Positions 17,377-25,633 of a DNA stretch of 64,000 nt are shown piece after piece. The stretch is from Pseudomonas sp. TH15 (GTDB lineage: Bacteria > Pseudomonadota > Gammaproteobacteria > Pseudomonadales > Pseudomonadaceae). Each line of letters opens with the position of its first letter. The stretch's first letter is position 1. Under the pieces are notes generated by a model. It was given only the letters and a program-made list of their open reading frames with translations, searched no databases and had not been told where the DNA came from. A program made the position numbers and the translations under genes. The stretch spans positions 1-64,000 of the forward strand of contig NZ_JAEKEL010000002.1 of the NCBI RefSeq assembly GCF_016651105.1, written 5' to 3'.

Positions 17377-17952
17377 ATGAGTACGCCCACCACACACGTC
17401 GTCCGCCCGGCCGGTGCCGGCCATGAAACCCTCAATGTGCTGCTGTTGTGCCTGCTGATTCTGGCGATTGCCGGCTCCGTGGTCGCCTGGCGCGGGGTTT
17501 CCCATGAGCCGGAACCGGTCGCCGGCAACCAACTCGATGCGCGCCGCGACCTCAGCGCCGCCGAACAAGGCATCTATGCCGACCTGCGCGTGACCCTCGA
17601 CGAAATCCGCCTGTTGCGCGAAGAGCAACACACCCTGCCGACGCCTCAGAACCTCGCGGACGAAGGTTTTGCCCCGTTTGCCCAGGACGCGAGTTCGGTC
17701 AGCCGTGGTGGTCATGCCTGGCAATTGCTGGCCGACAGCGCCTATTTCGGCCTTAGCCAGACAACCACCGTTGCCGGCTCGTTCGTGATGCTGCTGAGTG
17801 CCGATGACCAGGCTGCGCCGAACATCTGGCTCAACCGCGATGCCAGTCTCCAGGCGCCGACCGAACTGACCGATGCCGCCCTGTCCGCCGCCGGCTGGCA
17901 GCAGATCGTCGCGCAATTCGATGCCGGCGTAACCCGCCAGCACCGGGACTAA
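17377..17952 (+). CDS. fpvK: FpvK, membrane-anchored protein of the fpv operon (DUF6162)
   Basis: 191 residues. One N-terminal transmembrane helix (TLNVLLLCLLILAIAGSVVAW, near 18-38) is followed by a periplasmic domain containing ARRDLSAAEQGIYADLRVTLDEIRLL and a C-terminal FGLSQTTTVAGSFVMLLS segment. It matches the DUF6162 family, which I know from fpv-type operons. It begins two bases after fpvJ. By position it is the fourth member of the FpvGHJK iron-reduction group; its molecular role is unknown. Confidence 0.8.
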   Translation: MSTPTTHVVRPAGAGHETLNVLLLCLLILAIAGSVVAWRGVSHEPEPVAGNQLDARRDLSAAEQGIYADLRVTLDEIRLLREEQHTLPTPQNLADEGFAPFAQDASSVSRGGHAWQLLADSAYFGLSQTTTVAGSFVMLLSADDQAAPNIWLNRDASLQAPTELTDAALSAAGWQQIVAQFDAGVTRQHRD

Positions 17953-17987
17953 CCCCTCGCCTTCACCCGAGAGAAGACCGCTTGCCC

Positions 17988-18914
17988 ATGCCTAGTTCAT
18001 CTCAATGTTCATTACTGCGCTGGTTGCTTGTCGGGCTGTTTGCCCTGCTGCTGACACCACTGGCCAGCGCCGATCAGGCCAAGCGCCTGCGCATCGGCAT
18101 CACCCTGCACCCTTATTACAGCTACGTGGCCAATATCGTTGGTGACAAGGCCGACGTGGTGCCGCTGATCCCGGCCGGTTTCAATCCCCACGCCTACGAG
18201 CCACGTGCCGAAGACATCAAGCGCATTGGCGGGCTCGACGTGATCGTGCTCAACGGCGTCGGCCACGATGACTTCGCCGACCGCATGATCGCCGCCAGCG
18301 AAAAACCGAACATTCCGGTGATCGAGGCCAACGAAAACGTGCCGCTGCTGGCCGCCACCGGAACCGCCGCGCGCGGCGCCGGCAAGGTCGTCAACCCGCA
18401 CACCTTCCTGTCGATCAGCGCCTCGATTGCCCAGGTCAATAACATCGCCCGGGAACTGGGCAAACTCGACCCGGACAATGCCAAGACCTACACCACAAAC
18501 GCCCGTGCCTATGGCAAACGCCTGCGGCAGATGCGCGCCGACGCCCTGGCCAAACTGACCCAGGCACCGAACGCCGAACTGCGGGTGGCCACGGTTCACG
18601 CCGCCTACGACTACTTGCTGCGCGAATTCGGCCTGGAAGTGACCGCCGTGGTCGAGCCGGCCCACGGCATCGAACCGAGCCCGAGCCAGTTGAAAAAGAC
18701 CATCGATCAACTGCGCGAGCTGGACGTGAAAGTGATCTTCTCGGAGATGGATTTCCCGTCCACCTACGTCGAGACCATTCAGCGTGAATCCGGGGTCAAG
18801 CTGTACCCGCTGTCGCACATTTCCTACGGCGAATACACCGCCGACAAGTACGAAAAAGAAATGACCGGCAACCTCAACACGGTAGTGCGGGCGATTCAGG
18901 AGTCCGGTTCATGA
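17988..18914 (+). CDS. fpvC: Periplasmic metal-binding protein FpvC (ZnuA/TroA family)
   Basis: 308 residues with a signal peptide ending near PLASADQAKRL. Cluster A-I (ZnuA/TroA) ligand motifs appear in order: HPYYSYV near the N-terminus, FNPHAYEP, VVNPHTFLS and ATVHAAYDYLL, then an acidic site in VIFSEMDFPSTYV. In P. aeruginosa FpvC and FpvF bind ferripyoverdine or its released iron in the periplasm and work with the FpvDE transporter. The ATG at 17988 is preferred to TTG 17982. The stop overlaps the fpvD start (ATGA). Confidence 0.88.
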   Translation: MPSSSQCSLLRWLLVGLFALLLTPLASADQAKRLRIGITLHPYYSYVANIVGDKADVVPLIPAGFNPHAYEPRAEDIKRIGGLDVIVLNGVGHDDFADRMIAASEKPNIPVIEANENVPLLAATGTAARGAGKVVNPHTFLSISASIAQVNNIARELGKLDPDNAKTYTTNARAYGKRLRQMRADALAKLTQAPNAELRVATVHAAYDYLLREFGLEVTAVVEPAHGIEPSPSQLKKTIDQLRELDVKVIFSEMDFPSTYVETIQRESGVKLYPLSHISYGEYTADKYEKEMTGNLNTVVRAIQESGS

Positions 18915-19759
18915 CGGCTAAAGAAACCATCAGTTCGACCAACCCCGAATCCCCTGTGGGAGCGGGCTTGCTCGCGAAGGCGGTGGGTCAGTCCACATCA
19001 ATGTTGAATGATGAACCGCTTTCGCGAGCAAGCCCGCTCCCACAGGTTTCGGGGCCGACTCTGGATTTCGCGGAGGTCAGTCTGACGCTGGGGCGCACCA
19101 CGATCCTCGATCAAGTCACCTTCACCGTTCAGCCCGGCAGCGTGCATGCACTGGTCGGCCCGAACGGCGGTGGCAAAAGTTCGCTGATCAAAACCCTGCT
19201 CGGGCAGATGCCGCATCAGGGTCGCTTGAGTCTGCAATGGCCCGGCGATCCCGGCACCATCGGTTACGTCCCGCAAGCGCTGGAGTTCGACCGGGGCTTG
19301 CCGATGACCGTCGACGATTTCATGGCCGCGATGTGTCAGCGGCGTCCGGCGTTTCTCGGTTTGAGCAAGCACTACGCAGCGGAGATTGGCGAAGCGCTGG
19401 AACGGGTCGGCATGCAGGACAAACGCAAGCGCCGCATGGGCGCGCTGTCCGGTGGTGAACGTCAGCGAGTGTTGCTCGCCCAAGGCCTGATCCCGGCGCC
19501 GAACTTGTTGGTGCTCGACGAACCGATGTCAGCGCTGGATGAAGCCGGGATTCAGGTGTTCGAACGACTGCTGGGTGACTGGCGCCAAAGCGGCATCACC
19601 GTGCTGTGGATCGAGCATGACCTGGAAGCGGTTGCACGCTTGGCCGATCGGGTTACCGGGCTGAATCGCCGGGTGCTGTTTGACGCGACGCCGAAACAGG
19701 CACTGACACCGGAGCGTCTGCTGACCCTGTTCTCGACCCATCCACGGAGCGCTGCCTGA
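18911..19759 (+). CDS. fpvD: ABC transporter ATPase FpvD with REP-encoded N-terminal extension
   Basis: 282 residues. A normal ABC domain runs from about residue 52 (LDFAEVSLTLGRTTILD): Walker A GPNGGGKSS, signature LSGGERQRVLLAQ, Walker B LLVLDEPMSALDE and the H-loop IEHDLEA. The first 46 residues are unusual, because codons 15-46 run through a complete REP doublet and read PVGAGLLAKAVG and PLSRASPLPQ. AGGAG eight bases before ATG 18911 and the overlap with fpvC support translation from there; the only later in-frame ATG (19001) lies in the REP centre. The ATPase powers import of iron freed from pyoverdine. Confidence 0.9.
   Translation: MTAKETISSTNPESPVGAGLLAKAVGQSTSMLNDEPLSRASPLPQVSGPTLDFAEVSLTLGRTTILDQVTFTVQPGSVHALVGPNGGGKSSLIKTLLGQMPHQGRLSLQWPGDPGTIGYVPQALEFDRGLPMTVDDFMAAMCQRRPAFLGLSKHYAAEIGEALERVGMQDKRKRRMGALSGGERQRVLLAQGLIPAPNLLVLDEPMSALDEAGIQVFERLLGDWRQSGITVLWIEHDLEAVARLADRVTGLNRRVLFDATPKQALTPERLLTLFSTHPRSAA
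18953..19046. repeat. REP doublet inside the fpvD coding sequence
   Basis: CCTGTGGGAGCGGGCTTGCT at 18953 and its inverted partner ending CCCGCTCCCACAGG at 19046 form a 94-base REP pair with a 32-base centre. It lies wholly inside the fpvD reading frame and does not introduce a stop codon. Confidence 0.92.
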
Positions 19760-20658
19760 TGAGTTATGAAGCCTTTCGTTTGATGGTCCAGGGCTGGGCC
19801 TCTTCGGGTTATCTGCCGGAAGCGCTGGCTTATGGATTTGTGGTTAACGCGCTGATCGCCGGCCTGTTGATCGGCCCGGTACTGGGCGGGTTAGGCACGC
19901 TGGTAGTGGTTAAGCGCTTTGCGTTTTTCTCCGAAGCGGTGGGCCACGCGGCGCTGACCGGCGTGGCCATCGGGATTCTGCTTGGCGAACCCTACACCGG
20001 GCCGTATGGCAGCTTGTTTGGTTACTGTTTGCTGTTCGGCATCCTGCTTAATTACCTGCGAAACCGCACTGGTCTGGCCCCGGATACGCTGATCGGGGTG
20101 TTCCTCTCGGTGTCGTTGGCGCTGGGCGCCAGCCTGCTGTTGATTCTGGCGGGCAAGATCAATGTGCATATCCTCGAAAACGTGCTGTTCGGTTCGGTGC
20201 TGACGGTCAACGGTAACGACCTGTTGGTGTTGGCGATTGTCGGTTCGCTGGTCATGGCCCTCGCCCTGCCGCTGTACAACCGCATCATGCTCGCCAGCTT
20301 CAACCCGCAACTGGCGGCGGTGCGCGGCGTGGCGGTGAAGACCCTGGATTATCTGTTCGTGATTCTGGTGACGCTGATCACCGTCGCCGCGGTGAAAGTC
20401 ATCGGCGCGATTCTGGTCGGTGCTTTGCTGGTGATTCCGGCGGCGGCCGCGCGGTTGCTCAGTCAGTCGCTGAAGGGGTTCTTCTGGTGCTCGGTGCTGA
20501 TCGCCACGGTCAGCACGCTGTGCGGCATCCTGGCGCCGATAGTCTTCGACCTGCCGATCCCGTCCGGCGCCGCGATCATTCTGGTCGCCGGTATTGCTTT
20601 CGCCCTGTCCGCCATTGCGCGCGGCGTCGTCCCAAGTCTGAAAGGGAATCTCGGATAA
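19759..20658 (+). CDS. fpvE: ABC transporter permease FpvE
   Basis: 299 residues with about eight hydrophobic segments of the ABC-3 family (zinc/manganese/iron permeases, like ZnuB). Recognisable stretches are LGTLVVVKRFAFFSEAVGHAALTGVAIGILLG near the N-terminus and KVIGAILVGALLVIPAAAARLL near the C-terminus. It pairs with FpvD to import iron through the inner membrane. It starts in the fpvD stop (TGATG). Confidence 0.9.
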   Translation: MSYEAFRLMVQGWASSGYLPEALAYGFVVNALIAGLLIGPVLGGLGTLVVVKRFAFFSEAVGHAALTGVAIGILLGEPYTGPYGSLFGYCLLFGILLNYLRNRTGLAPDTLIGVFLSVSLALGASLLLILAGKINVHILENVLFGSVLTVNGNDLLVLAIVGSLVMALALPLYNRIMLASFNPQLAAVRGVAVKTLDYLFVILVTLITVAAVKVIGAILVGALLVIPAAAARLLSQSLKGFFWCSVLIATVSTLCGILAPIVFDLPIPSGAAIILVAGIAFALSAIARGVVPSLKGNLG

Positions 20659-21564
20659 ATGTCATTTTCTCTGCGTCAATTAACCCTGGCCATAGCCCTA
20701 TGCGGCGTGGTCAGCACACCCTTGATTGCCGCCGACAGCAGCAAACCGCTGCGGGTGCTGGCCTCGTTGCCAATTACCTACGGCCTGGGCGAGGTGCTGC
20801 TCAAAGGCACCGACATCAAGCTCGAACGTGCAGCGCCGGCGAACTTGCCGGGCAGTCGCCAGACCGCGTATTTCACCGGCCGTGGCGCGCCAGAACTGAG
20901 CAAGCTAGCGACCGATGCCGACGCAGTCATTGGCGTGCGCTCACTGTGGCCGGACGATCCGCTGTACCCGAATTCCCGCCGCAGCAATATCCGCATCATT
21001 GAAATCGACGCCGCCCGCCCAGTAGACGGCGCCCTGCCCGGTATCGCCGTGCAGCCGGGCAACAAGGTCGACGGCTTGAACAGTCAGCCATGGCTGGCGA
21101 GCAACAACATGGGGCGCATGGCGGACGTGATGGCCGCGGACCTGGTGCGCCTGGCGCCTGAGGCCAAGCCGAAGATCGAAGCGAACCTGGCGGCACTCAA
21201 GCAACGTCTGCTCAAGCTCAGCGCCGATAGCGAAGCGCGGCTGGCCAGCGCTGACAACCTCACGGTGATGAGCCTGAGCGATCACTTTGGCTACCTGATC
21301 GGCGGGCTCAACCTGGAACTGGTCGGCCTTGATACGCGGCCGGATGCCGAGTGGACGCCTGAAGCGCTGAAGCAATTGGGCGCGACACTCAAGGCCTATG
21401 ATGTGGCGGTGGTGTTGCATCATCGTCAGCCTTCGCAGGCGTTGAAAGCGGTGATTAGCGAGGCAGGGAGTCGGTTGGTGGTGTTGAGTACCGATGCGCA
21501 AGATCCGGTGGTCGAATTGGAGGGGAATGTGGATTTGGTGATCAAGGGGTTGAGCGGGGCGTAA
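20659..21564 (+). CDS. fpvF: Second periplasmic binding protein FpvF
   Basis: 301 residues, signal peptide cut near LIAADSSKPL. The mature protein has the cluster A-I architecture (VLASLPITYGLGEVLLKGTDIKLERAAP; AYDVAVVLHHRQPSQALKAVISEAGSRLVVLS) but lacks most of the histidine ligands seen in FpvC. It may therefore recognise the siderophore complex rather than a bare ion; this is inference. It follows fpvE directly and ends the operon, before a REP doublet and a strong bidirectional terminator. Confidence 0.85.
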   Translation: MSFSLRQLTLAIALCGVVSTPLIAADSSKPLRVLASLPITYGLGEVLLKGTDIKLERAAPANLPGSRQTAYFTGRGAPELSKLATDADAVIGVRSLWPDDPLYPNSRRSNIRIIEIDAARPVDGALPGIAVQPGNKVDGLNSQPWLASNNMGRMADVMAADLVRLAPEAKPKIEANLAALKQRLLKLSADSEARLASADNLTVMSLSDHFGYLIGGLNLELVGLDTRPDAEWTPEALKQLGATLKAYDVAVVLHHRQPSQALKAVISEAGSRLVVLSTDAQDPVVELEGNVDLVIKGLSGA

Positions 21565-21587
21565 CGTCAGTTGGACCGCGTTATCGT

Positions 21588-21668
21588 TCTTCGCGGGCAG
21601 CCTCGCTCCCACATTGGATCTACGGCACGACGAAATTCCAATGTGGGAGCGGGCTTGCTCGCGAAGAC
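21588..21668. repeat. REP doublet after fpvF
   Basis: Inverted REP copies TTCTTCGCGGGCAGCCTCGC at 21588 and GTGGGAGCGGGCTTGCTCGC, ending at 21668, lie between fpvF and the terminator. Confidence 0.9.
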
Positions 21669-21700
21669 GTCCTGACAGGCAACACAAATTCCAGGCCAAT

Positions 21701-21738
21701 AAAAAGCCCGTTGACCTTATCGGTTCAACGGGCTTTTT
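21701..21738. terminator. Bidirectional intrinsic terminator between fpvF and mbtH
   Basis: AAAAAGCCCGTTGA and TCAACGGGCTTTTT form a 14-bp stem around a ten-base loop, with T-runs on both strands. It can end both converging transcripts. Confidence 0.92.
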
Positions 21739-21751
21739 ATTACACCGTGAC

Positions 21752-21979
21752 TTACTGAGCCACAGCCGCCTGTTCTTCCATCTTCTGCCGCAAGCTCAGT
21801 GGACGCATGTCGGTCCAGGTTTCTTCGATGTAGGCCAGGCATTCCTTTTTCAGGCCGCTCTTGCCCACGGTGCGCCAGCCTTGGGGTACGGCTTTGTAGT
21901 CGGGCCAGATCGAGTATTGCTCTTCGTGGTTGACCACGACCTGAAAGAGGATGTCCTCGCGGTCGAATACTGACGTCAT
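21752..21979 (-). CDS. MbtH-family NRPS activator
   Basis: 75 residues with the whole MbtH signature: FDREDILFQVVVNHEEQYSIWP, VPQGWRTVGKSGLKKECLAYIEETWTDMRPLSLR. The invariant Ser and three Trp residues are present. MbtH-like proteins bind and activate adenylation domains of NRPSs; in P. aeruginosa the equivalent (PA2412) lies next to pvdH and is needed for pyoverdine. GGAGACATAGC precedes the start. It has its own PvdS-type promoter, at the very end of pvdH. Confidence 0.95.
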   Translation of the reverse strand: MTSVFDREDILFQVVVNHEEQYSIWPDYKAVPQGWRTVGKSGLKKECLAYIEETWTDMRPLSLRQKMEEQAAVAQ

Positions 21980-22040
21980 GCTATGTCTCCATCGCTATAG
22001 GGGTGGGCTGCACTGCGTGTACAGCCGGTATGTAGAAGGA

Positions 22041-22064
22041 ACGTTCGAGTCGCTGAAAAATTTA
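22041..22064 (-). promoter_or_regulatory. PvdS-dependent (iron-starvation) promoter of the mbtH gene
   Basis: On the minus strand TAAAT (22064-22060), 16 bases and CGT (22043-22041) give an exact PvdS consensus. The box overlaps the pvdH stop codon and lies about 60 bases upstream of the MbtH start. Confidence 0.85.
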
Positions 22065-23474
22065 GAGGCTGGCAATTGCTGCCGTCAACGCCCGGCCAAA
22101 AATCTCCGCGACCTGGTCGATTTCCGCAGCAGTGATCACCAGTGGCGGCAGGAAGCGCACCACCGCGCCATGCCGGCCGCCCAGTTCGAGGATCAAGCCG
22201 CGTTTGAGGCATTCACGCTGAACCAGCGGTGCCAGGCGACCGAACGCCGGTGGATGACCTTGCACGTCCGGTGTGCCCGTCGGGTCGACCAGCTCGACGC
22301 CAAGCATCAAGCCGCGACCGCGAATATCGCCCAGTTGCGGGAAGTCCCGCTGCAGGATGCGCAGGTGTTCGCTCAAGCGTTCGCCAATGGCCGCAGCGTG
22401 CGCGCACACGTTGTTTTCAACCAGATAACGCATCACCGCCGAACCCGCGGCCATGGCCATCTGATTACCACGGAAGGTCCCGGCGTGAGCGCCCGGCAAC
22501 CAAGTGTCGAGCCAGTCGCGATAAACCACCACCGCCAACGGCAGACTGCCGCCGATGGCCTTGGACAGCACCACCACGTCCGGAATGATCCCGGCATGTT
22601 CAAAGGCAAACATCTTGCCGGTGCGGGCAAAACCGCTCTGGATTTCATCGACGATCAGCGCCACGCCCGCCTGCTCGGTGATGCGCCGCAAGCCGCGCAG
22701 CCAGTCGAGATCCGCCGGGATCACCCCGCCCTCACCCTGCACCACTTCAACGATCACCGCCGCTGGCAATTGCACGCCGGCCTCGGGGTCGTTGAGCAGG
22801 TTTTCCAGGTAGTTGAGGTTGACCTGAACCCCTTGCGCACCGCCGAGCCCGAACGGGCAGCGGTAGTCGTAAGGGTACGGCATGAATTGCACGCCATTGC
22901 TGAGCAACGCGCCCAAGGGCTTTTTCGGCCCCAGGCTGCCCATCAGGCTCAGCGCGCCCTGACTCATGCCGTGGTAACCGCCCTGAAACGACAACACGGT
23001 GCTACGCCCGGTGGCGGTGCGCACCAGTTTCAGCGCCGCTTCCACGGCGTCGGTGCCGGTCGGGCCGCAGAACTGGATTTTTGCTTCAGCGGCCAGGGCC
23101 GGCGGTAGCAGGCCGAACAGGTCCTGGACGAATTGATCCTTGACCGGCGTGGTCAGGTCGAGGGTGTGCAGCGGCAACTCATCGGTCAGCACTTGCTGGA
23201 TCGCTTCGATCACCACCGGATGGTTATGCCCCAGCGCCAGCGTCCCGGCGCCTGCCAGGCAATCGATAAAGCGACGGCCCTCGACGTCATCGACATAAAT
23301 GCCCTTGGCGCGTTTGAGCGCCAGGGGAATCCGTCGCGGGTAGCTGCGGGCATTCGATTCCTGCTGGCTCTGACGGGCCAGTAATGGCGATTCGTTGAAC
23401 TGGTAAAGCGTCTCGGCAGGCGTCGGGGCAACCCGGGCCGGCTGATCTTCGATAAGGCTGGTAGCGACTGACAT
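22062..23474 (-). CDS. pvdH: L-2,4-diaminobutyrate:2-oxoglutarate aminotransferase PvdH
   Basis: 470 residues of class III aminotransferases. Visible are FCGPTGTDAVEAALKLVRTATGR (phosphate-binding), IVDEIQSGFARTGKMFAFEH (cofactor Asp), the Schiff-base lysine in VVLSKAIGGSLPLAVV, and the closing GTFRGNQMAMAAGSA. PvdH makes 2,4-diaminobutyrate from aspartate semialdehyde, the amino acid PvdL condenses into the pyoverdine chromophore. Length equals the known enzyme (about 469). The start MSVATSLIEDQ at 23474 has GAGGGG upstream; ATG/GTG codons above it lack support. A PvdS box lies about 100 bases upstream. Confidence 0.95.
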   Translation of the reverse strand: MSVATSLIEDQPARVAPTPAETLYQFNESPLLARQSQQESNARSYPRRIPLALKRAKGIYVDDVEGRRFIDCLAGAGTLALGHNHPVVIEAIQQVLTDELPLHTLDLTTPVKDQFVQDLFGLLPPALAAEAKIQFCGPTGTDAVEAALKLVRTATGRSTVLSFQGGYHGMSQGALSLMGSLGPKKPLGALLSNGVQFMPYPYDYRCPFGLGGAQGVQVNLNYLENLLNDPEAGVQLPAAVIVEVVQGEGGVIPADLDWLRGLRRITEQAGVALIVDEIQSGFARTGKMFAFEHAGIIPDVVVLSKAIGGSLPLAVVVYRDWLDTWLPGAHAGTFRGNQMAMAAGSAVMRYLVENNVCAHAAAIGERLSEHLRILQRDFPQLGDIRGRGLMLGVELVDPTGTPDVQGHPPAFGRLAPLVQRECLKRGLILELGGRHGAVVRFLPPLVITAAEIDQVAEIFGRALTAAIASL

Positions 23475-23576
23475 CTCTCGACCCCTCAATACGCTGTAGA
23501 TAGTGACCAAAACTGCACACCGGGCAGGTGCGCGTTCCGGTCACGGGGCGCACTTGCAGGTTTTCCTGTTCTGGAA

Positions 23577-23600
23577 ACGCATCGGGGGCTTGAGGATTTA
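23577..23600 (-). promoter_or_regulatory. PvdS-dependent promoter of pvdH
   Basis: CTAAAT, 16 bases and CGT on the minus strand (TAAAT 23600-23596, CGT 23579-23577) match the iron-starvation box exactly. It is about 100 bases before the pvdH ATG. Confidence 0.88.
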
Positions 23601-23617
23601 GACCCTTGATCGAGTTG

Positions 23618-24103
23618 TCAGGCCGATGAGTCGAATGACTTGCGCATCGCCAGGGTCTGCAAGCCTTTGTGAGTGATGGGTTGCGCCGATTCGCGATAGC
23701 CCAGACGGCGATAAAAAGCCTCGCCGGTGCGGGTACTGATGAGGTTGATGTGAAGCACGCCACGAATGCGCAGCCAGCCCTGAAGATCTTCCATCAGCGC
23801 GCGCCCCGCGCCTCGGCGAAACCATTCCGGTTGCACGTAGCAGAAAGCGATATCCCCGGTGGTGGTGGCCATGCCGACGCCGACCGGTTTGTCCCGCAGC
23901 AGTGCGACATTCACATAAAAATGCGGGTCGGCCAGCCAGCCACTGATGTTCTCGGCAGACAGTTGCGCGAGCCAGTCGTCAACCCGTTGGGGATCGTTGC
24001 GGTGATCGAATGCGCAACCGACGCGAATAGAGCGCTCGGTGATGCGGCTGATGATGCCGGCGTCGGCCAGGACGGCCGGACGAATGCAGATGGGTGCTTC
24101 CAT
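23618..24103 (-). CDS. GNAT-family N-acetyltransferase
   Basis: 161 residues with the GNAT fold: IRPAVLADAGIISRITERSIRVGC at the start, and the acetyl-CoA loop in AFCYVQPEWFRRGAGRALMEDLQGWL near residues 86-111 (R-R-G-A-G-R). The end has NLISTRTGEAFYRRLGYRE, as usual. The substrate is not predictable. It precedes pvdH on the same strand, but pvdH has its own PvdS box in the gap, so co-regulation is not implied. Confidence 0.85.
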   Translation of the reverse strand: MEAPICIRPAVLADAGIISRITERSIRVGCAFDHRNDPQRVDDWLAQLSAENISGWLADPHFYVNVALLRDKPVGVGMATTTGDIAFCYVQPEWFRRGAGRALMEDLQGWLRIRGVLHINLISTRTGEAFYRRLGYRESAQPITHKGLQTLAMRKSFDSSA

Positions 24104-24205
24104 GGCGCTGTTCCCTCAATCCATTGAGTCAAGGCTGGGGCTGACCTTACCCCCGCCTCGCCCGGATAGCGAACGCCAAGAAGTTACATTTGATGAGAAT
24201 CCGAT

Positions 24206-24299
24206 CTGTAGGAGCAACGCTTGCCCGCGAGGACAATCTGGCGCGCAATTCGATGTTGAATGTGCCGACGCCTTCGCGGGCAAGCCTTATTCCTACAGG
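24206..24299. repeat. REP doublet
   Basis: CTGTAGGAGCAACGCTTGCC (24206) and an inverted partner ending CCTTATTCCTACAGG at 24299 fill the gap between the GNAT gene and the sensor kinase. Confidence 0.85.
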
Positions 24300-24310
24300 G
24301 GTTGTACGGG

Positions 24311-25633
24311 TCAGGCCGGTTGCAACGGCATGGTCAGCTCGACCCGCAACCCGTCCGGGCGACTGTCGAAACGCAAGGTGCAGGCGCAACGCTGAACAAT
24401 CGCCTGAACAATCGCCAGTCCGAGGCCGCAACCGGTGCTCTGGCCATTGCGCCAGAAGCGCTGGGTCAGGTGCTGAAGATCAGCCTCAGCAATTCCCGGC
24501 CCATGGTCGCGCACCACGAACCGCACACGGTTATCGGTGGTTTCAAGGCTCAACTCCACGGCACCGTCGCTCGGCGTATGACGCAAAGCGTTGTCCAGCA
24601 AGTTGCGCAACGCAGCAATCGACAGCACCGCGGGCATTTGCACCGGGGCGGCCGAGACTTTCGTCGGCACCTGAAACTTGATGCGTTGGCGATCACCACT
24701 GGCGGCATCCTGAATCGCCAGTTTTGCCACTTGCTCGGCGCTGCACTGAACGCCGTCATCGAACGACAGACTGCCCTCGACCCGCGCCAGCAACAGCAAT
24801 TGTTCAAGGGTGCGGTGCAGACGGTCGGCGCCCTCCTCGGCCCGAGCCAGGGATTGATCCCGGGCTGCGCCGTCGGTCATGCGCGCCACTTGCAGGTGGG
24901 TCTTGATCGCGGTGAGCGGGCTGCGCAACTCGTGGGCCGCATCCCCGGTCAGGCGTCGTTCACGCTCGATGGTCCTGCCGATACGCTGGAACAGCTGGTT
25001 CTGGGTATCCAGCAACGGTTGCAGCTCACTGGGCAGCGGCTGGATCAGCAACGGTTCAAGGGAATCGGCACTGCGGCGCATCAAAGCATCGCGCATGCGA
25101 TTGAGCGGCGCCAACCCCTGGCCGATGCCCAGCCAGAGCAGGCACAGACAACCGAGCAACGCTACGCCGACTGGCACCGACGCGGCCAGCAGGATCGACA
25201 TGTTCAGCGCCTCGCGCTCGATCTGCCGATCCGCCGTGGTGATCCGCAGATCACCGCGCGCCAGGGTAAAACTGCGCCACGGCGCGCCATCAATCATCTG
25301 ATCGTGGAAGCCCATTTTCTCGGCTTCCAGTGCCTGTTCGGGATGGTTGTGACTGCGCGCGAGTATTTCGCCGCGCAATGAACTGACCTGACAGGCCATG
25401 CCACCGGGGACATTCAATTGCTCAGCACTGAAATGAGTGCCTTCGCCCTTGGTCGGCAGCGCCGGCAGTTGCTCCATCAACCCGGCGACCATCCGCGCCG
25501 ACGCCACCAGCCGCTGGTCGAGGGAAAACATCATCTGGTTTCGCAGGTCGCTGAGCATCCAGGCCGCCGCCAGCGCCCAGATCAGCGCAAACGCGGCGCC
25601 GAGGGTCAGGCTCAGGCGCAAACGCAGGCTCAT
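24311..25633 (-). CDS. Sensor histidine kinase (QseC/PmrB-like)
   Basis: 440 residues: a transmembrane helix (residues 7-28), periplasmic sensor domain (about 30-145), second helix (146-170), HAMP-like linker, phospho-acceptor His234 in DAAHELRSPLTAIKTHLQ, N-box LRNLLDNALRHTP, G1 DHGPGI and G2 GCGLGLAI. It starts on the ATG sharing a base with the response-regulator stop (TGATG); a GTG one codon earlier is possible. Equivalent genes in P. aeruginosa (PA2480-PA2479) lie beside a dsbD-tlpA-dsbG set as here, so it may sense periplasmic thiol stress (inference). Confidence 0.88.
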   Translation of the reverse strand: MSLRLRLSLTLGAAFALIWALAAAWMLSDLRNQMMFSLDQRLVASARMVAGLMEQLPALPTKGEGTHFSAEQLNVPGGMACQVSSLRGEILARSHNHPEQALEAEKMGFHDQMIDGAPWRSFTLARGDLRITTADRQIEREALNMSILLAASVPVGVALLGCLCLLWLGIGQGLAPLNRMRDALMRRSADSLEPLLIQPLPSELQPLLDTQNQLFQRIGRTIERERRLTGDAAHELRSPLTAIKTHLQVARMTDGAARDQSLARAEEGADRLHRTLEQLLLLARVEGSLSFDDGVQCSAEQVAKLAIQDAASGDRQRIKFQVPTKVSAAPVQMPAVLSIAALRNLLDNALRHTPSDGAVELSLETTDNRVRFVVRDHGPGIAEADLQHLTQRFWRNGQSTGCGLGLAIVQAIVQRCACTLRFDSRPDGLRVELTMPLQPA

